This document shows positions 61,990-64,000 of a stretch of DNA of 64,000 bases, one piece after another. Under the pieces are notes generated by a model. The model saw only the letters and a program-made list of their open reading frames with translations, had not been told where the DNA came from and ran no database searches. The translations under genes and the position numbers were made by a program. This stretch comes from Atkinsonella hypoxylon. Taxonomy: Eukaryota; Ascomycota; Sordariomycetes; Hypocreales; Clavicipitaceae. The stretch lies in the NCBI GenBank assembly GCA_000729835.1, contig JFHB01000163.1, positions 1 through 64,000 on the forward strand. The letters run 5' to 3'. Every line of letters begins with the position of its first letter. The first letter of the stretch is position 1.

Positions 61990-62944
61990 TTTAAGGGTTT
62001 AAAATATAGCTAATTTAACGCTCTTTATAGCTAATTATAGCCTAAATTACAGTGGAAAAGGTAGTAAATAACAGTAATAACCTCTACTAGATATCAATAG
62101 ATTGCTCTATTATAGGCCTAGAAGTGCCCTATATCTTTAGAAATTATACTGAGATTTTTCTCCAATTTCTTTCGTAACAGGTATAACGGGCTCTAAAGGC
62201 TGCGTTGTATCGCGATCTATATACGCATACAATTTGTATAGCAGACCAGATTAATAAGCGGTCGCGAGAGGCATAAAACATAGGTTCTAGCTATTTTTAG
62301 CTAAAAAATTCAGGAGATTCTTCTCCAATTAGGTTCCAATAAATTAGTGGAGACCTAGGCACAGCTAATTTAGGGATATCCAGCTAATTCCTACTTTAAA
62401 ATCCCAACCAGTAGGATTACTACACAAATTAATTCTGCGACTGAAAACACAGGAATATCTAACAGCAATAAGAGCTATTAGGCGTGCACTATAAATTGTA
62501 GTATAGCTACTAACAGAGGTGCACAGGGTGCACGATATAACAACAACAACGAGCAATACAGTGCAGCGCTAAGCTTATTTCTTAATAGAAATAATTAATT
62601 AGGCAGTGCCTAATAAAACGATTTGCAGTGCAAATGTAATGTATGTAGATGTGTATATTTTAATGTTGCGCAACAATAGAACCTAGCTATTAAGAATAGC
62701 TTTAAAAAATGTATATATATAGGGTGTATAGAGTGCAGGAGGCACAGGGTGGGCAGAATAAAAACACTAGTATAGTGGCTAGCGATGTGTGTGCAGCAGG
62801 TATTAATAGCTTCTAGCAAGCTACTAATGGCAGCGATAGCTGCTAGCGCAGGTCTTAATATAGCTTCTAGTGGGTAATACAGTACACAATAGTAGATTTT
62901 CAGCGGGCTAACAGCTTGCAGATAGGTCTTCCGGGCTTATAACC
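61990..62944 (-). other. copia 5' leader of C3 with primer binding site
   Basis: 955 bases without a supported gene. Open stretches of 63 and 69 codons on the minus strand (62365-62556 and 62610-62819) are not conserved as frames in the other leaders. The primer site reads from 62944 downward as GGTTATAAGCCCGGAAGACC. GGTGCACAGGGTGCA lies at 62519-62533. Confidence 0.7.
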
Positions 62945-63642
62945 TATTAAAAATAATAGGGATTACAGAACTAGATATCTAAGAGGGTAGTGGTCTCTTA
63001 GATTTAGCACCTGTAATTGCTTCTAGCAATTATCACGTAGTGGAAGCAGCAGCGGCCTAAATCAAGCTGTAGTGTATAGTATAGATCACGTAGAGGCAAT
63101 AGATAACTGTAATAGTAGTATCTTTATATTAAGAGCGCTGTAACGAACAAGTTAGTGAGGGTAGGATCTTAAATCTTTCTAGTCCCTTATAGACCTACTA
63201 ACTATATTAGCAGGCTGTAGTCACTAGAAGAGGCTTATAGGCTACTTTATAATTTCCGCAAAAAGATTTACTATATAAAAACAAAAAAATCAACTTACAG
63301 CTATATAAACGAGATGCCTACGTGCACAATTTAACAAATTCTACTAATAACAAGCAACCCTTATAAGCAACTCTATCTAACAATTATACTATTAGATAGC
63401 CCTAATTCTTAGCTTTCGAATAGTATACTTCTTGAATTTCTACTATTGCTAGTTGTAGAGAAAATCGCAGTTAAAGTTAACTATAGGTTAGGCAACTTTG
63501 CCTTAGTCGATTCCAGATGTTTCGCATCTAGTAACAGCGATATCTCTACCAAAAATCAACGTAACAAGACCTAATGAGGGTCACGTGATAGAGCAACTAG
63601 TAGGCATAAAAATAGGCTATACAGGGTAGCTTATTTTTAACA
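62945..63642 (-). repeat. copia 5' LTR of C3
   Basis: 698 bases. Plus-strand TATTAAAAATAATAGG at the left (mutated TGTTGAAAA) and TTTTTAACA at the right. Hairpin C has one mismatch here (CCAGATG/CATCTAG). Confidence 0.93.
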
Positions 63643-64000
63643 CCTATAAGTAATAATTCTCGCTATAGCAGCAAGCTAGAATTAATCTAACTATCTGCAA
63701 TAAGTCTCTTGCTTAAAGGACTTTATTAGAAAGCTGTAAACATTATTAAGATAATTAAACTAGACTGCTGGACTCTAGCTAGGCTACATTAACTCTATAA
63801 GCCTAAAGTTATCTAAATTATAATTCTAATAAAGTAGTAGGCTAAAAGGAGGCTACTTAAAACGTTACTAAAAGAGAGGCAGCTAGCGCTTATAGAGCTT
63901 CTTAAGAGGTAAATCTACTTAATCTTACTCTTCTATATAAAAGAAATTGCTAACTAGCTTATAGACTTACACTGTAATGTAGTATATTAGTAGGTTCCTT
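63643..64000 (+). pseudogene. X2 resumed: unrecognised coding-like tract, part 2 (cut by window edge)
   Basis: Begins with the second copy of the target duplication (CCTAT) and is collinear with about 33848-34205 of X1. The plus-strand frame is the one read in X1 segment 1, including the KRRLLKTLLKERQLALIELL stretch near 63843-63903. It runs off the window. Function unknown. Confidence 0.45.

Larger units (their letters stand above)
55794..63642 (-). mobile_element. full-length Ty1/copia element C3 inserted in X2
   Basis: 7,849-base minus-strand copia with both LTRs. CCTAT occurs directly before (55789-55793) and after (63643-63647), a perfect 5-base target duplication, and the interrupted X2 sequence rejoins exactly as in X1 near 33846-33852. 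This is the cleanest insertion in the window and is younger than X2. Confidence 0.96.

Noticed and set aside
62365..62819. Two minus-strand frames in the copia leader of C3
   Set aside because: The frames are not conserved in the leaders of C1, C2 and C4; they are chance openings in less mutated sequence.
1..64000. CRISPR arrays, tRNA or rRNA genes
   Set aside because: No spaced short direct repeats and no cloverleaf or rRNA core sequence was noticed; the repeats present are all LTR elements.

Overview
This window has no intact protein-coding gene that I can support. It is a 64 kb block of nested LTR retrotransposons degraded by C-to-T / G-to-A transitions. The signature is that of repeat-induced point mutation (RIP): TAG and TAA stand where Trp and Gln codons are expected, catalytic Asp codons have become Asn, and ATG is scarce. 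That pattern, plus the element types, points to a filamentous ascomycete (Pezizomycotina) and to an AT-rich, gene-free compartment such as an AT isochore, pericentromere or centromere. The species cannot be told from the sequence.

Four families are present. Family C is Ty1/copia, about 7.8 kb with ~0.7 kb LTRs and a half-tRNA-type primer site: C1 1-5443 (-, cut by the window edge), C2 19202-27017 (-), C3 55794-63642 (-), C4 44912-52747 (+), and an LTR-less fragment C5 10618-13369 (+). Family G is a Ty3/gypsy chromovirus with 323 bp LTRs and a chromodomain: G1 5444-10617, G2 13370-19201, fragment G3 52748-53512, all +. Family X is a large Ty3/gypsy element of 11.7 kb with 484 bp LTRs: X1 31557-43296 (-), and X2 53513-55793 resuming at 63643-64000. 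Family Y is another Ty3/gypsy element: 27018-31556 plus 43297-44911 (-), split by X1.

Layout from left to right: C1 sits in G1; G1 ends in its 3' LTR; C5 lies between that LTR and the 5' LTR of G2, so both G1 and G2 appear to have landed in one older copia; G2 runs into C2; then Y, opened by X1; then C4; then a scrap of G with X2 inserted; then C3 inserted in X2 with a perfect 5 bp target duplication (CCTAT). Copia is found inside gypsy and gypsy inside copia, so the families were active in overlapping periods.

The most interesting signals are: (1) X carries, besides its minus-strand gag-pol, a ~3.5 kb coding-like tract on the opposite strand, convergent with pol, which I do not recognise and which recurs in X2; (2) the outer ends of X and G escaped the mutation that ruined their inner parts; (3) three perfect hairpins in every copia LTR, with changes mostly in the loops; (4) copia gag-pol of C4 is a single frame of about 1,777 codons without a frameshift, so damage is almost purely by point transitions; (5) flanks of C2 and C4 do not match, suggesting recombination between copies.
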